A DNA stretch of 64,000 nucleotides. Source: Strongyloides papillosus. Taxonomy: Eukaryota > Nematoda > Chromadorea > Rhabditida > Strongyloididae. Both the position numbers and the translations under genes were made by a program. Below, piece after piece: positions 48,765-59,700 of the stretch; within the stretch, counting starts at the first letter, position 1, and each line of letters opens with the position of its first letter. The stretch covers positions 434,001-498,000 of the forward strand of contig SRSI01000043.1 of the NCBI GenBank assembly GCA_005656395.1. Reading direction: 5' to 3'. The notes beneath the pieces are model-generated. The model saw only the letters and a program-made list of their open reading frames with translations, was not told where the DNA came from and searched no databases.

Positions 48765-49915
48765 TTACTTAGAAATGTATATTTCATACATTGCCTGGGT
48801 TACAAAACTTTCAAGGGAAAATATTGGTTTCGATCCAGTTATACATCTTCCTTCACTCTCCAAAGCCATGTCCCATATAATTGGATGGAGTTTCTCTGAT
48901 ATTAAAGGAGTTAATTGATTAACAAGTGTTCTATATATTGTTGCGGGATCAATACACCTTTCTAACAATTCACAAAACTTCTTTCTACATTCAAGAATTC
49001 TATAAATAAGATTTATAAGATTAATAATTATATTATTCATAACTTACCCTGATTTACCCTGACGGGTAGCAATTATATTTGCAATATCACTAACAATTTG
49101 TATATAACTTTGCGGTACGACTTCATTTTCACCTTTCTGTTGTATCAAAGTTTGGAGTGTAATTAAAGCTCTACGCATATTTCCATTACCTCTTTTTACG
49201 CATAATTCAATATGTTCATCCTTAATGCAACATGCTGTTCTATCTTTTTTTACTACTTCACATAAAGCTTCACGTATTTCAGAATCGGTTGGTGATGGAA
49301 CTCTTATTGTTAAACACCTACTTTTTAAAGGATCAATGATTCTCCCTAAACAATCAACACACATAATAATACGACAATTATGACTATATTTCTCCATTGT
49401 CCTACGTAATGCATGTTGTGCATCTTTACTTAGATTTTCGGCCTCAAATATTACGACAACTTTGAATGATTTCTGTTTAGTCTCATTCAATTGTTTACTT
49501 TGTGCCATTTCTTTAATAACATTTTGTATTATCAATTTATCAGATGATCCAAGACCACTATAAACAAAATATAATATATTTATTTGGAGAGGTAAAATTC
49601 CACAACAAACCTAGCCGTTAATTCAATATGACAATTTGATGATAGAATACTATAACTGATCTTTTTACTTGATGACTGTACAGCACATTCACGTTTCTCA
49701 ATTTTAACAGTTGATACACCATCTCCATAGATACCTTTTAGTAAAGCTCTGATTCTTGTTCTTCTCCCACCACCGGTTGGTCCATAAAATAAAAGATGAC
49801 CAAAATCTTGTCCTTCAACAATATTATGGAGAGTCTGATTTAACTCCTTGTGGAATGATAATTGTAACAGTTTCGTAGAACGTTTTATTGTAGGAAATAC
49901 ACCTAATGTTGTCAT
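48765..49915 (-). CDS. RFC3: Replication factor C subunit 3-like clamp-loader protein
   Basis: Exons at 49915-49611, 49557-49048 and 48999-48765 give 349 residues, the normal RFC3 length. RFC loads PCNA on DNA. Matches to RFC3 include LSFHKELNQTL, DFGHLLFYGP, IVIQ-like KLIIQNVIKEMAQS, the very conserved KDAQHALRRTMEKYSHNCRIIM, the arginine-finger SRC motif (PLKSRCLTIRVPSP), GNMRRALI, and a C-terminal FCELLERCIDP...LESFVTQAM. Two oddities: the N-terminal LWVDKYRP-type RFC box is replaced by unrelated residues (TTLGVFPTIKRSTK), and the Walker A reads GPTGGGRRT, with Arg51 where the family has Lys. It may be the only RFC3 or a diverged paralogue. It is divergent from MRPL11. Confidence 0.85.
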
Positions 49916-50099
49916 TTGTGGAAATTAATAATTTACAAAGAAAAATGTATTGTTTTTAACGGTCAGTAGGAGCGCCTGACAAATTCTATCTTGCAACGTC
50001 GACATTGGAATTTTGTTCGTTACATTCGTATTGAGAGTTGATTAAACAATCTTTATTTTCGATCTAAAGTTTTATATTCCTTCAGTTTTGTGGAGAGAT
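49916..50099. promoter_or_regulatory. Shared divergent 5' region of RFC3-like and MRPL11 genes
   Basis: Only 184 bp separate the two start codons, so this short, less A+T-rich stretch must serve both. No specific factor site was identified. Confidence 0.45.
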
Positions 50100-50733
50100 A
50101 TGGCGACTAAGGTTGTTAAGAGTAAAAAAAAGGATATTGTTAAAGTTATTCATGGTACTTTGTTAAAAACTAATATTAGGTAAATTTTTATCATTCCTTG
50201 ATATTATATTTGTGATTTAAAAATGTAGAGCTCAATGTGCATCAGCAGCTCCACCACTAGGGCCAATGCTTGGACAGCGTGGTTTGAATGTTGCCAATTT
50301 TTGCAAAGATTTCAATAAAGAAACAAGTCATATTGTATCTGGTGCTATTCTGCCAACAAGAATTTCAATAAACCCTGACAGAAGTTACGATTTAGAGATT
50401 TGTTCTCCAGCAACAACATGGTTACTTAAAAAAGCTGCTGGTATTGAGAGAGGTAAATCAACAAATGATGAAATTGTTGGAATGTTATCTGTTAAGCATA
50501 TTTATGAAATTGCCCTAGTAAAGAGTAAAGACAAAGTAATGGTGGGTGTACCCCTAGAAGACATATGTAGAAAACTTATTCTCACATGCCGTTCCCTTGG
50601 TATTAAAGTACAGAAAGAAGATTTAAATCCAGAAGAATTGAAGAGGTTCTTGGATCAAAGGAAGGAAACCGTTACAGCCCAATTACAGGAGTTAGCAGAT
50701 AAGAAGGCCGCTAAATTGTTGAGAACCACATAG
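50100..50733 (+). CDS. MRPL11: Mitochondrial ribosomal protein uL11m
   Basis: Exons at 50100-50179 and 50229-50733 (49-bp intron, gtaaat...atgtag) give 194 residues. It builds the L11 stalk base of the mitochondrial large ribosomal subunit, where translation factors dock. The bacterial-type signature is clear: APPLGPMLGQRGLNVANFCKDFN (about 33-55), RISINPDRSYDLEI, PATTWLLKKAAGI and a C-terminal domain with SLGIKV. The N-terminus (MATKVVKSKKKDIVK) is basic, as for a mitochondrial import signal. A poly(A)-like aataaa follows near 50778. Confidence 0.93.
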
Positions 50734-51050
50734 TTGTTGTTTTTTATATTAAAGTTATTTTAGTGTCAATTCTTTTAATAAAAGTATAGGAATTTTATAG
50801 TATAACATGATATATTCCATTGTCTAATTAGTATTTTTATTCATATATAAGAAATTTATTGCTGTGGAAATTTAAATCATAAGGTTAGTAAATGGAAAGT
50901 GTTAATTTTACGATTGTTAACATTAGTAAAAATATATATTTCGTTCTCATTTTATTTTTTTCTTACAAAATGAGTGATAAAGTCAGACATTTCATCAACT
51001 AATTGAGGTTTATTTTTTGTAATGGAAATTGGGTGTATTTATGAATGGTA
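50734..51050. other. 3' flank of MRPL11
   Basis: A+T-rich, includes the likely MRPL11 poly(A) site; no other feature seen. Confidence 0.5.
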
Positions 51051-53235
51051 CAGATCTACTATCGGGTATGTTTCGATCTCATTTAAAAATTATAATATTA
51101 GAACTTTGAAAGTTATTAAAGACAAACTTGATATGTTGAGAAACGTGAACGTTTCATTTAAATAAACCGAGAATAGCAAAAATACAGAGGGTTTTTATTA
51201 ACGAAAGGTGTGTTGAATAAATGTTAAAAACGTAACATCTATCCCTTATATAGACAAAACAATTGGTTATGAAAATAAGAAGGTTTAAAGATTGTAAACT
51301 TGGCAGATTCTTTTGTTATATAATTAAATAAATATGTTAGTAAATAAAATTATATTAAATTGTTAAAATTGTTATATTTTTCCTTTTTTTTGTTATAAGA
51401 ATATTGTTATTAATTTATTTAGAAAGTATCGCTATTTAAAAAGTATCTTAGCCAAATTAGAATTGTTAAAAACGTCATATCGTTCCCTGAAATATTAAAA
51501 CAGTGGAGATATCGTCTTGTTGGGTAAATTATGTTTGATGTTTTTAATTCCAGGTAATGGAAAAGTCGAAACAGTTTATACAATTAGAAATCTTGAATAA
51601 AAACTAATTGTTAAAAACGTCCTATCGTTCCCTGAAATATCAACACAGTGGAGATCTCGTCATGCTGTCTATACTCGGTGCGCCGTTTTTAAATCACATA
51701 GATGATTTTAAACTTTCAATGGAAAATTATAATATAATAAATTTAAACAACAAATTTTTCAACATCTGTATGATTATAATGTTTTATTATTTTTTTGTCC
51801 TTACCATTTATAATAAACAATAGAAACATTTGATTTTTTAATAATATATTATTTAATCCCACAAATACTTTTAACACATTTTTAGATGATATCACACAAT
51901 AATTAATAATAAGAGAAAATTATAAAAATAACTTATCAACTCATTGAAATTATAACTAACACTAATTTTAAAGTTAATGAAAATATATTTTTTATAATAA
52001 TTAACTGTATAATTTTGTTTTATGTTACTTAACGTTATTTATGCTTATTATGTAATTCTTAGTGATATAAACGAAATGCTAATTATAAACCCAGCTATTT
52101 ATACTCTAATGTATTTATATTAAATTCTCGTTATTACTATTAATAAGGACAGTACTTCAGATATTACATATGGATAATACTTTTAAGCGATTTTTTAAAC
52201 TCATTTAAAACTCTATATACTTTACATTGATTTAATAAATTTATAAAACAATACTTAGATTTTATTTAATAAATTTGCCAATATTAATGGTTATTAAATT
52301 AAATTAATGACAATTTTTTATTATTATACTTTAGTGCTTAATTATTAAAATTATAAATCAAATTAAAAACCTTGATTTATATAAAAAAAACTATCTTTAT
52401 ATTACAACCAATAAACTTATATTTCTTGATTCGATTACCTTTAACAATAAAATAGAATAAAGAAATATAAAAATTAAAAACATTTATTAAATCACAATAT
52501 TTTAAACAATTATTTATTTAAAACATTATAAAAACAATAGTAATTATTAAACATCAATTATATAATCAGTTTGGATATTTTCATTATCAGGATTTAACAA
52601 CGGCGCACCGAGTATAGACAGCATGACGAGATCTCCACTGTGTTGATATTTCAGGGAACGATAGGACGTTTTTAACAATTAGTTTTTATTCAAGATTTCT
52701 AATTGTATAAACTGTTTCGACTTTTCCATTACCTGGAATTAAAAACATCAAACATAATTTACCCAACAAGACGATATCTCCACTGTTTTAATATTTCAGG
52801 GAACGATATGACGTTTTTAACAATTCTAATTTGGCTAAGATACTTTTTAAATAGCGATACTTTCTAAATAAATTAATAACAATATTCTTATAACAAAAAA
52901 AAGGAAAAATATAACAATTTTAACAATTTAATATAATTTTATTTACTAACATATTTATTTAATTATATAACAAAAGAATCTGCCAAGTTTACAATCTTTA
53001 AACCTTCTTATTTTCATAACCAATTGTTTTGTCTATATAAGGGATAGATGTTACGTTTTTAACATTTATTCAACACACCTTTCGTTAATAAAAACCCTCT
53101 GTATTTTTGCTATTCTCGGTTTATTTAAATGAAACGTTCACGTTTCTCAACATATCAAGTTTGTCTTTAATAACTTTCAAAGTTCTAATATTATAATTTT
53201 TAAATGAGATCGAAACATACCCGATAGTAGATCTG
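51051..53235. mobile_element. Foldback element with 637-bp inverted repeats
   Basis: 51051-51687 is repeated in reverse complement at 52599-53235 with a constant coordinate sum of 104286, so there is no net indel, and every stretch compared by eye was identical. The tips read cagatctactatcgggtatg. Between the arms lie 911 bp of extremely A+T-rich sequence without a transposase. Each arm also holds an internal direct repeat of about 58 bp (51461-51519 and 51604-51661, offset 143 bp) based on gttaaaaacgtc.tatcgttccctgaaata. The structure fits a long-TIR, non-autonomous DNA transposon of recent origin. Clear target duplications were not found at the tips, so the family is unknown. Confidence 0.8.
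51688..52598. other. Internal segment of the foldback element
   Basis: 911 bp, almost entirely A and T. Only a 71-codon frame that starts in the left arm enters it (51608-51823); it is not supported as a gene. Confidence 0.6.
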
Positions 53236-53479
53236 AACGTAACCCAGCTAAATATTATGACTTCGAAAAATTATTTCTCCTGTTTATGACATACCCGATA
53301 GTAGATCCTGAACATACCCCAGCTAAATAAAATACCTGTGAAAAATTTTCAGTTTTTTACCACTGTATCTTACATTATTATGTTAAATTAATAAAATACA
53401 AAATATGCAAATATATATTATTGTTTCCCTGTTTCAAACAATAACTCGATAGTAAGTGATGAACGTAACCCAGCTAAGA
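53214..53479. repeat. Three short direct repeats related to the foldback tip
   Basis: A ~40-bp string of the form atacccgatagtagatctgaacgtaacccagctaa occurs at about 53217-53253, 53289-53326 and, more diverged, 53443-53479. The first copy overlaps the outer end of the foldback element's right arm. All three share the ending cccagctaa. The copies may be left-over ends of earlier insertions or a small tandem sequence used as insertion target. Confidence 0.65.
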
Positions 53480-54148
53480 ATAACTTTATAATGAATTCTT
53501 GTAATTTAGAAAATATAAAAAATGATTATTATTACTTTTTTTTAATATTATAAACTAACATTACTTTATATTATAAGAAAATTACAGATCTGTTTATAAT
53601 GTCATGAAAATTATTTTAAAATTTCACTGACAATGTTAATATATATCTTTTCTAGTTTACATATTACAGTATGACATGTAGAAAAGTAATGTTCATATTA
53701 TATTTGTATTACACATTTGTTATTTGAAAAGTTACCGTTATACTTTCATCTTATATAGAATTCTAAAAATATCCATACATTATATCAAGATAATACAAAA
53801 AAGATATATTACCATTGTGCTATAGAACATTCTAGAATATAAGTTTAAAAAATCTTTTTGGAATAAAGTAAAAAAAAATTATGGAATATTCTTTTAACCC
53901 ATTCATTTATTGACTATCAAATGTAACCTTTTTATTATTTTTCAATATGATTTTGTCATATTAAAATGTCTATTTTCAAATATTGAAATTAACTCCTAAC
54001 ACTACAGTTCTGTTTATTTTACGAGGTTCAGCGTAAAATTATTGTATGTGATTTATTTGTACTAATATAATTGACAACTAATAAATATCTAATTTTAGGG
54101 TTTCTTTTATTGAATATATTAGTATATTTAAATAAATATTGGATTTAA
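53480..54148. other. A+T-rich 5' flank of the Helitron gene
   Basis: No open frame. It may contain the Helitron 5' end and the promoter of the spliced gene starting at 54149, but no unambiguous terminal sequence could be fixed. Confidence 0.4.
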
Positions 54149-56134
54149 ATGGATACAGACATGTCTGATGGCAATTCTACTCCTGATACCATATTTGAGG
54201 ATAACACTCATATCAATATGTAAGATAACTTCTAAAATTTTGATTTATATTTATAGACAACCAAATGAAGAGACAAATCAAGATTCAAGGACTCCATCTA
54301 CTATGACTGCAGCATTTACACAAAATACAGATGACCATCCACCAAATGTTAAAAGGTAAGTGTATTTTATTAAAAGTAATTATTACAATGTTTAGACAAA
54401 GACTCACTAATTTTACCGACAATTTAAATGATTACAAAAACAATGAAAATAACGCATTAATCGATGAAGAGTAAGTGATTTATATTATAACATTATATAT
54501 ATTTTTAACAGTTACTTATATAATTCTGATGGTTATTGTGAAGCTGATACAGAAATACCTGCTGATATTCGAAATAACGAACATGTCAATTTGACTGCTT
54601 CAAATTTTGATTTCAATAACATATTGTTCAGAGATATAGGAATATCACAAAATGAACAACAACAAAATAATATCTTAGCATCTGATAATATTTTTACAGA
54701 AGTCAATAATACAGATCTGAGTGATGCAGAGGAACAAATAGATACTATGATAGATACCATAAACCAACTTGAATCTAAAAATATAAAAATGAAAAAACGG
54801 AAAAGTGGCGATGCAAGTTTAATGCTAATTGATCATTGGGACTCCATACTATTACATAATTACGATTATAAAACGATATACTTAAAAACTCTATAGAAAT
54901 ATTAAAATTACCCACTGATGAAATCAAACTTGATAGTCAATTACGTGGATTAACGAGATTCAGAGACGCCAATTATAAACTTGTATGGCCTAATACATTA
55001 AAATTAGCTTCACAATTAGGTATGAATTTTATAACCGATAAAGTTATTAGATTTAACAGTACAGACACTGATTACGATGAAAACGACATAGAATATTGTA
55101 GGAGATTAGTTGGAGGTTATAAGTATCATTTCTATCAATACGGATCTGATGTCAAAGGTTTCTACAGCTTTAACAAAGTATTTACTGTAGCTTTTCATAT
55201 TTTTCATTCTACAGAACAATATGATGAAACAAAAAACTATAAATTTGACGACTACTTAAAAGAACTCTCAGATAAACAAGAGGAAACAAAAAAACAAGAA
55301 GACTTGAGATATAGAATTAGTAAAAACCTGTTCACTTCGTTATATGAAAATAAAGCATTACGTGGTGACATTCAACCCACAAATACATTGATCACGAATA
55401 CTGAAAACGGCAATATAACGACATTTGATCCAATTAGTAAAAACAGAGAAATGATAAGAGAACTAGAAAACGGGTATAATTTTGACGCAAGCGAAAGAGA
55501 TCCAATAGAAAACGTATATTACAATGTTGGAAGTTTAGCAAGGATTTGTGATTCAAACTGCAAATTGATGACATTTGAGTTCATAGAGAACCTATTTACA
55601 ATCATTATAGCATTTCAGCACCCAACCAATAAAGTAAGAACTTTATTTTCTATTCGTAAATACATTATGAATATAAATTTTATGGAAGATTTGACAGATT
55701 ACATGCACTGTTATAGTCGATTGAGAGGTTTTCATAGAAGACTAACGGAAATATTAAGTCAAATGGAATGGATTGAACAAGTAAATCGTCGTTACAACGA
55801 CTCATCACTTAATGACTATTCAAAATTTAATATAACTTTACGAAGACAACTGGTTACACAAAGTTATACACACAGTTCAAATGAAATAAATTTCTTACAC
55901 AATATGGACGCCATTATTAGACTTCGTAATGATTATAGAAAATTTGATTTTTCAATATGTACATTATGTGAATGGTTATTAAATAATGAGCAAATAAGCA
56001 GGTTACAAAATAAAGGAGAAGTATATAACAGATTAAGACGGTTTTTTCCTTTGAGTCAGGTAAATGGGATACCAGTAAACTCGTTACAACAACGACTCCA
56101 TAATCATTCGCGAATTGGTCGTTTTGAACTGTGA
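54149..56134 (+). pseudogene. Helitron-associated upstream gene, frameshifted
   Basis: Four exons (54149-54219, 54257-54355, 54396-54470, from 54512) splice in frame with 37-41-bp introns into an acidic, Asn/Asp/Thr-rich N-terminus (MDTDMSDGNSTPDTIFEDNT...) with a small basic patch (NVKRQRL). The frame ends at 54896, yet protein-like sequence continues in another frame from 54872 (NDILKNSIEILKLPTDEIK) to 56134, implying a one-base shift in the run TATAAAACGATA near 54870. A weak alternative donor (54805) could bypass it. The later part includes YYNVGSLARICDSNCKLMTFEF, vaguely like the Cys motif near the start of some Helitron proteins, and ends inside the inverted repeat at 56100. I do not recognise the family. 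Confidence 0.6.
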
Positions 56135-56755
56135 CCTTTGCTATTCAAAAAAAATTAAGTGAGGAAAATTAGGGAAAATGCGCGTGGAATAATGTTTATA
56201 GATGGTAAAAAATTTTGTACAATTGTTTTTTGTGTAATTATTTTGTTTATTATTTTCCATTAAATGATAATTTTCTTTGATTATAGAAAGCCAGAAATAG
56301 AAAATATTTTATTTTCAATGAGAACTAAAATCAATTTCTTATCTGATCCTAATTCTAAAGAGTATGTTTTTGTTAAGAATCTTATTTTCAAATATGGTAT
56401 ATCAATATCTACCAATAAAATTAAAGAAATTCTTATGGAGAATAATTTTCATTTTCCTGGAGATACAACTTTGAAAAAGACTATAAAGGTTTTGAAAGAA
56501 ACAATGGTGAGAGAAAAAAATGAATTCGAAATTAAGGAAATAAAGTATGTTATCCAAATTCCTCTTTTATTTTATTATTAAATAATATATTAAATTATAT
56601 GTGCAAATTCGTTAATACATTAAGTAATATATATATTAAGTACTATATGCAAATATTCTTAATATACACATAGTACCATTAATTTAAAGAGAGCTAGTAG
56701 GTTGAGAGAGGCAAAGGTCAAAGTACCAAAACGACCAATTCGCGAATGATAATTA
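56100..56755. mobile_element. Insertion with inverted-repeat ends inside the Helitron
   Basis: The left end (56100-56142, ataatcattcgcgaattgg...) is mirrored at 56709-56755 (...ccaattcgcgaatgataatt). About 40 bp pair with a few mismatches. The interior of roughly 565 bp is unlike the Helitron on either side and interrupts the stretch between the upstream gene and RepHel. The word acaacaac lies just outside both ends (56086-56093 and about 56760-56767), which might be a target duplication or chance. No transposase is present. Confidence 0.6.
56275..56546 (+). other. Exon-like segment carried by the insertion
   Basis: An open frame of about 90 codons reads like real protein (KPEIENILFSMRTKINFLSD...GISISTNKIKEIL...FPGDTTLKKTIKVLKE). 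It is framed by splice-like signals: an acceptor tttgattatag just before AAAGCCAGAAATAG (about 56287) and a donor gtatgt after GAAATAAA (about 56546). A lone exon with both splice sites within inverted repeats is what a captured host-gene piece looks like. The parent gene was not recognised and is not in this window. Confidence 0.45.
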
Positions 56756-59700
56756 TGTCACAACAACATCTACGTAAAACACAACCAGATCACAGAAATT
56801 TATTAAATAATTACAGTTGTGATAGTTGCAGCAATTTTGCAAGAAAAACTAAAAAAGAATATCCAAATCCACCACCAAAAGCATCTTTGGTTAACATGCT
56901 GTACTTTGATGTAGTGCCAGATGAATTGAAGAATTTAAATTATATTGAAAAACTGTTAATTTCCAAAACATGGTGTGTACAAAGTATCATTTCAATTACC
57001 AAAATAATAGGCAAGCATTCAAATATTAGAGCAGTTAAAGGGTATGCGATTTGTTTTGCCATAGATAATATTAAAAGTTTTGTAGAAATGACCAAACCAG
57101 GTACAAGAAAAATAATAGTTCAAAATACAACGAAAGCTGGTTTTAAATATAACAACTTAGTAGATGTAATGAAGATTTACAAAGCTTTAAAGTGGTTGAA
57201 AGAACATAATGAATTTTACAGTTCTGATCTCCTACCTGATATGACCAACATATCAGAGAAAACTAGTTTTTGCTCACATATTGAAAATCAATTTATATTT
57301 CACAATGACATTAAAACAACTGGTGGTAATGTGATATTAGAACATGTAGGCTATATTAAAGAACAAGACTACATTCCTTATATTTTCCAAGATGGGACAT
57401 CATCTGGAGTAAAGGGGGATATAGCTGCATTATTTGATCTAAAATATGCCAGAGGTAACAAAGGGAGATTAACGGATATGCATTCAGTAGTAACAGCATT
57501 TCCATGGATTTATCCTTATGGAAGATTTTCGGCATACTGTGGAGGAACGAATAACTAAAATTACACCTGCTTACTATTTAAAATGTGTTTGTAGAAGAGC
57601 CGATAGAAAAGCTGTTAAGGATCCGCAGTTTGTGTTTGCATTAGAAAAAACAGAACAAGAACAAGAAGGTTACCGAAATATTCAAACAAGTCTCCGATTT
57701 AAAGGTGGTAAGGCATTTAGAAAAGAAGATTTGGGATTTCTAGCCAACAGAGGCAAACTTTTGTCTGCATTCAGTTCAAATAGATTATCTGATGCCTATT
57801 GGAAAAAAATTACAAACAAATTGATGGTGATAGAAACTTTCATAGAACCTGCAACTTGGTTTATGACTTTGAATCCAGCACCAACCGACTGGCCAGAGGT
57901 TACAGATCTGTATAGAAAATATTATGATCCAGATTATGGGGCACCTTTTAAATTGGATAATGAAATAGCTAAAGACCCTTTTATATTTAATCAGTTTTTT
58001 CGAAAAAGAGTAAAATTACTTTTAAATGAATTATGTGATAATCCTTCAATATTGGGTACGGTGGTATATTATTATTATAAAATACAATACCAACAGAGAG
58101 GGCCTCCACATTGTCATTTTTTGTTATGGACAGAAGATGGGATGAACTTGGATTTATCTAATGATGGAGCAATTAGAGAATTCCTAGATAAATATGTCAC
58201 CTGCTCTCTATACAAAAATAATGAAGAATTACATAATATAGTTAAGAAGTTTCAAACTCATACATGTCTTTCTATGTATTGTCTAAAGACAAAATTGAAA
58301 CCCATACCTCCACATAAACTCAAGACTCCGCCAAGTGAACTTAAAAAGAGAGACAAAACTTACAAATTTGTAAAATGCCGTTTCGGATATCCAAAAAAAC
58401 CTCGTAGTGAAACAACTATATTTAGAATGAACGCATCTCTTGAAGCTATAATGGAAATAAGTAATAGACCACAAAAAGCTTATGAATTAAGAAGAGATGT
58501 GGGTGAGGAAAACATAAATCCATACAATCCTACAATCGCGATGATATTTCAATCGAATACTGATCTGACATTTAATGGTTTACAAATAACTGCAGCTGGA
58601 GCTTTAAATTATGCGGCTAAATATGTTTCGAAAAGTACACTTTCTAATAACGAGGAAATAAATAAATTAATGAGAGAGCTAGCTTTTTCTAAGGACAATG
58701 ACATATCTACAATGCTATTTAAATTAGCGTACAGTTTACATTTAAGACCACAGCCATATACGGAAGTCATAGATGCTGCGATAGGAAACAAAACTCATGA
58801 TACCTCAATAAATGTATATTACTGTACAACCGAAACTATTGAGAACAGAACTAGAATGACTGCAGCTTTACGAGATAAGAATGGCGAAATTGTTGGATTA
58901 GAAACAAAAGAAAATATATATGATAATTACTACATAAATAGACCTACAGTTTTGGAAAAATCATGCTTATTTCAAATATTGGCTAATTTTATTTGTACAA
59001 GTATAGATAAAATTAAGGCATCTGCAAAATTTGATATCATAGACTTCGAACAATCTTTTGAATCACAATCTCACATTATCCAAACAGATGAGGAAATAGA
59101 AGAACGTAACATATATTACTTCATTACAAAAAATTCAAATAAAAGACATATATCTTCACCGTGCTTTCAACATAATTCAAAAATTTATTATCCTATTAAA
59201 AATTATGAAGTCTGTTTAAGTCCTGTTAAAATGAGACTACTGAATTTTTTTCACGGATTAAAAATATTGGAATCTAATACAGAAGAAGACGATGAGGAAG
59301 ACTTATACAGGAGATATTGTCTATTATTTGTACCTTACAGATCTGAACTATATTCTGAATCTTCTAAAGTAAGATTTACTAATTACATGACAAACCTAAA
59401 ACAAACACATCCTGAATCTGTAAAAGACATTGAAATTCTAATAAATTGTGCTAATAGCTATATTAAAAAGCAAGTTTTACAAAACGACTTTAGAGAATAC
59501 AAAAAGGAAACTGAAAAAAGACTTCGACAATTATTAAATGAGGAAGGAGGAAACGTAGAGGAACTTGGAGTTTATGAAGACGATGATATTGACTTATTAA
59601 AAGACGTGAAAAATACAGATGAAATTATAAACAATATTTGCTCGTTAAACGTTCAACAAAGACGTATTTTTGATAGAATATACGATTCCATTTCAAATGA

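Noticed and set aside
48820..48845. A tRNA B-box-like string (ggtttcgatccagtt)
   Set aside because: It lies in RFC3-like coding sequence and has no partner A box or cloverleaf. No tRNA was found anywhere in the window.
54805..54896. An extra intron that would avoid the first Helitron frame shift
   Set aside because: The frame can be closed this way, but the donor gtggcg is poor, and the skipped stretch itself reads like protein continuing into the next frame.
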